The notes under the pieces were generated by a model. It was not told the DNA's origin. It was given only the letters and a program-made list of their open reading frames with translations, and did no database searches. From NCBI GenBank assembly GCA_038244535.1, contig JBBRTJ010000075.1:1-17499 (forward strand): a DNA stretch of 17,499 nt, read 5' to 3'. Below, in pieces: positions 16,013-17,499 of the stretch. Each line of letters opens with the position of its first letter. Position 1 is the stretch's first letter. Position numbers and translations under genes: made by a program. This stretch comes from JBBRTJ01 sp038244535. GTDB taxonomy: Bacteria > Actinomycetota > Acidimicrobiia > Acidimicrobiales > Ilumatobacteraceae.

Positions 16013-17022
16013 TGGCTGACATGCTCCTCGAAGTCGCCGATCTGAGCGTCGACTTCCCCACAGACGACGGCGCCGTGCATGCGGTGCGCCACGTCAGCTT
16101 CGACCTGAACAGCGGCGAGGTCATGGGCATCGTCGGCGAGTCCGGCTCCGGCAAGTCGGTGACCTCGATGGCGATCATGGGCCTGCTGCCCCGGACGGCC
16201 AAGATCACCGGCTCGATCAAGTACCGCGGTGAGCAGCTCGTGGGTCGCAAGCCCAAGGACGTGAGCCACCTCAAGGGCAACAAGATCGCCATGATCTTCC
16301 AGGACCCGATGACCTCGATGAACCCCGTGTACACCGTCGGCTGGCAGATCTCCGAAGCCGTCCTGGCCCACCACGACGTGTCGAAGAAGGCGGCGATGGC
16401 GCGGGCGATCGAGATGCTCGACCTCGTCGGCATCCCGCAGGCCAAGGATCGGGCCCTGGCCTACCCGCACGAGTTCTCCGGTGGCATGCGGCAACGAGCG
16501 ATGATCGCCATGGCGATCTGCAACGACCCGGACATCATCATCGCCGACGAGCCCACTACTGCCCTCGATGTCACGGTGCAGGCCCAGATCCTCGAGACGC
16601 TGGTGCGGATCAAGGACGAGACCGACGCGGCAATCGTGCTCATCACCCACGACCTCGGGGTGGTGGCTGGCATGGTCGACCGCATGATGGTGATGTACGC
16701 CGGCACGGCCGTCGAGACTGGCTCGGTCGACGACGTGTTCTACCGGCCCCGCATGCCCTACACGGTCGGTCTGCTCGGCTCGATGCCCAGCCTGGCCGGC
16801 ACGAACGAGAACTCGCGTCTCCGACCCATCAAGGGGGCGCCCCCCTCCCTCATCAACCTGCCCCCCGGGTGCCCCTTTTCGCCACGCTGCCCGCTCGTCC
16901 AGCCCGACTGCCTGGCCACCGAGCCGTTGCTCCAGGTGACCGATCGCATCGAGCACCTTGCGGCCTGCTTCCACAGCGACCAGCTCGAGCTGCACAGCGA
17001 CCCGAGCGTCCTGTTCATCTAG
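16012..17022 (+). CDS. Dpp/Opp-type ABC transporter ATP-binding protein, DppD-like
   Basis: Cytoplasmic ATPase of the importer, 336 residues. Walker A is GESGSGKS (42-49), the Q-loop Gln97 is in IFQDPMTSMNP, the signature FSGGMRQR at 155-162, Walker B IIIADEP (175-181) with Glu180, and the switch His213 in ITHDLGVVAG. The C-terminal oligopeptide-type domain has PYTVGLLGSMP and a cysteine pattern Cys287-X5-Cys293-X6-Cys300-X18-Cys319. Such cysteines hold a 4Fe-4S cluster in a characterised DppD homologue, so a cluster is likely but inferred. ATG 16012 overlaps the previous stop by 1 nt (TGATG) without a clear ribosome binding site, implying translational coupling. It pairs with the ATPase starting at 17035. 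Confidence 0.95.
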   Translation: MADMLLEVADLSVDFPTDDGAVHAVRHVSFDLNSGEVMGIVGESGSGKSVTSMAIMGLLPRTAKITGSIKYRGEQLVGRKPKDVSHLKGNKIAMIFQDPMTSMNPVYTVGWQISEAVLAHHDVSKKAAMARAIEMLDLVGIPQAKDRALAYPHEFSGGMRQRAMIAMAICNDPDIIIADEPTTALDVTVQAQILETLVRIKDETDAAIVLITHDLGVVAGMVDRMMVMYAGTAVETGSVDDVFYRPRMPYTVGLLGSMPSLAGTNENSRLRPIKGAPPSLINLPPGCPFSPRCPLVQPDCLATEPLLQVTDRIEHLAACFHSDQLELHSDPSVLFI

Positions 17023-17034
17023 GAAGGCCAACAC

Positions 17035-17499
17035 ATGACCGACGGTGCTCCCGGTGCCGAACCGACACCCGTGACGGCCACCGTGCCCCCGCACCAGCCG
17101 AGCGAGCCCATCTTGCAGGTGACCGACCTGGTCAAGCACTTCCCCATTCGCGGGGGCGGCTTCATCCGGCGCACGATCGGCGAGGTCCAAGCGGTGAGCG
17201 GCGTTTCGTTCGACCTGCGCCCCGGCGAGACGCTCGGGCTCGTGGGCGAGTCGGGCTGCGGCAAGTCGACCACGGGACGGGCCGTGTTGCAGCTCTACAA
17301 GCCCACCTCGGGCTCGGTGCGCTTCGAAGGCACCGAGCTGACGACACTTGACAACAAGGGCCTGCGCGAGGTGCGCCGCAACCTCCAGATCGTCTTCCAG
17401 GACCCGTACGCGTCGCTCAACCCACGGATGCCGGTCTTCGACATCGTCGCCGAGCCGCTGATCATCCACAAGGTGGTCGCGAAGAAGCAGCTCCGCGAC
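17035..17499 (+). CDS. Dpp/Opp-type ABC transporter ATP-binding protein, DppF-like (3' end outside window)
   Basis: Second ATPase of the importer; the first 155 codons are visible and no stop is reached. A Pro/Thr-rich leader of about 25 residues precedes the domain. PILQVTDLVKHFPIRGG (25-41), with the GGFIRRTIGEVQAVSGVSF segment following, is typical of DppF/OppF. Walker A is GESGCGKST (71-79, Lys77) and the Q-loop FQDPYASLNPR (121-131, Gln122). The signature, Walker B and C-terminal domain lie beyond the window. ATG 17035 has AGGAAGG (17021-17027) 7 nt upstream and begins 12 nt after the previous stop. Together with the DppD-like protein it would form the heterodimeric ATPase. Confidence 0.95.
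   Translation, partial: MTDGAPGAEPTPVTATVPPHQPSEPILQVTDLVKHFPIRGGGFIRRTIGEVQAVSGVSFDLRPGETLGLVGESGCGKSTTGRAVLQLYKPTSGSVRFEGTELTTLDNKGLREVRRNLQIVFQDPYASLNPRMPVFDIVAEPLIIHKVVAKKQLRD

Overview
This is a high-GC, gene-dense chromosomal window with frequent GTG and TTG start codons, almost all of it on the + strand. Protein sequences and gene order (uvrC-rapZ and gap-pgk-tpiA close together, UvrA with actinobacterial-style motifs, an Arg-containing P-loop in RapZ) point to an actinobacterium. A deep-branching lineage such as Acidimicrobiia is my inference; no rRNA or tRNA is present to test it. No phage genes, insertion sequences, CRISPR arrays or other transferred DNA are visible. The longest stretch without a called gene is 288 bases (11809-12096).

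Layout. Positions 2-931 hold the 3' part of a glycogen debranching enzyme gene (glgX). Next come uvrA (1002-3851), a convergent nadA on the - strand (4058-5173) and a divergent uvrC (5226-7163). uvrA and uvrC encode the damage-recognition ATPase and the dual-incision nuclease of nucleotide excision repair; uvrB is not here. A SAM-dependent methyltransferase gene follows uvrC with a 1-nt gap, and then rapZ (7942-8799). The glycolytic operon gap-pgk-tpiA (8908-11808) has overlapping reading frames and converts glyceraldehyde-3-phosphate to 3-phosphoglycerate, with triose isomerase feeding it.

From 12097 to the window end runs a Dpp/Opp-type ABC import operon: lipoprotein substrate-binding protein, two permeases, and two ATPases (the second cut off by the window end). 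It is preceded by a candidate extended -10 promoter and a leader of about 190 nt containing several inverted repeats. Two strong hairpins separate the binding-protein gene from the first permease gene, as expected for an operon that makes more binding protein than membrane components.

Worth a second look: a repeated TANNNT-6 to 8 nt-GTG arrangement suggesting leaderless transcripts for uvrA, nadA, uvrC and rapZ; the absence of yvcK and whiA between rapZ and gap, and of secG after tpiA; a compact phosphoglycerate kinase lacking a segment of about 25 residues; and the structured ABC-operon leader. I found no convincing undescribed multi-gene system; the window is mainly housekeeping genes.
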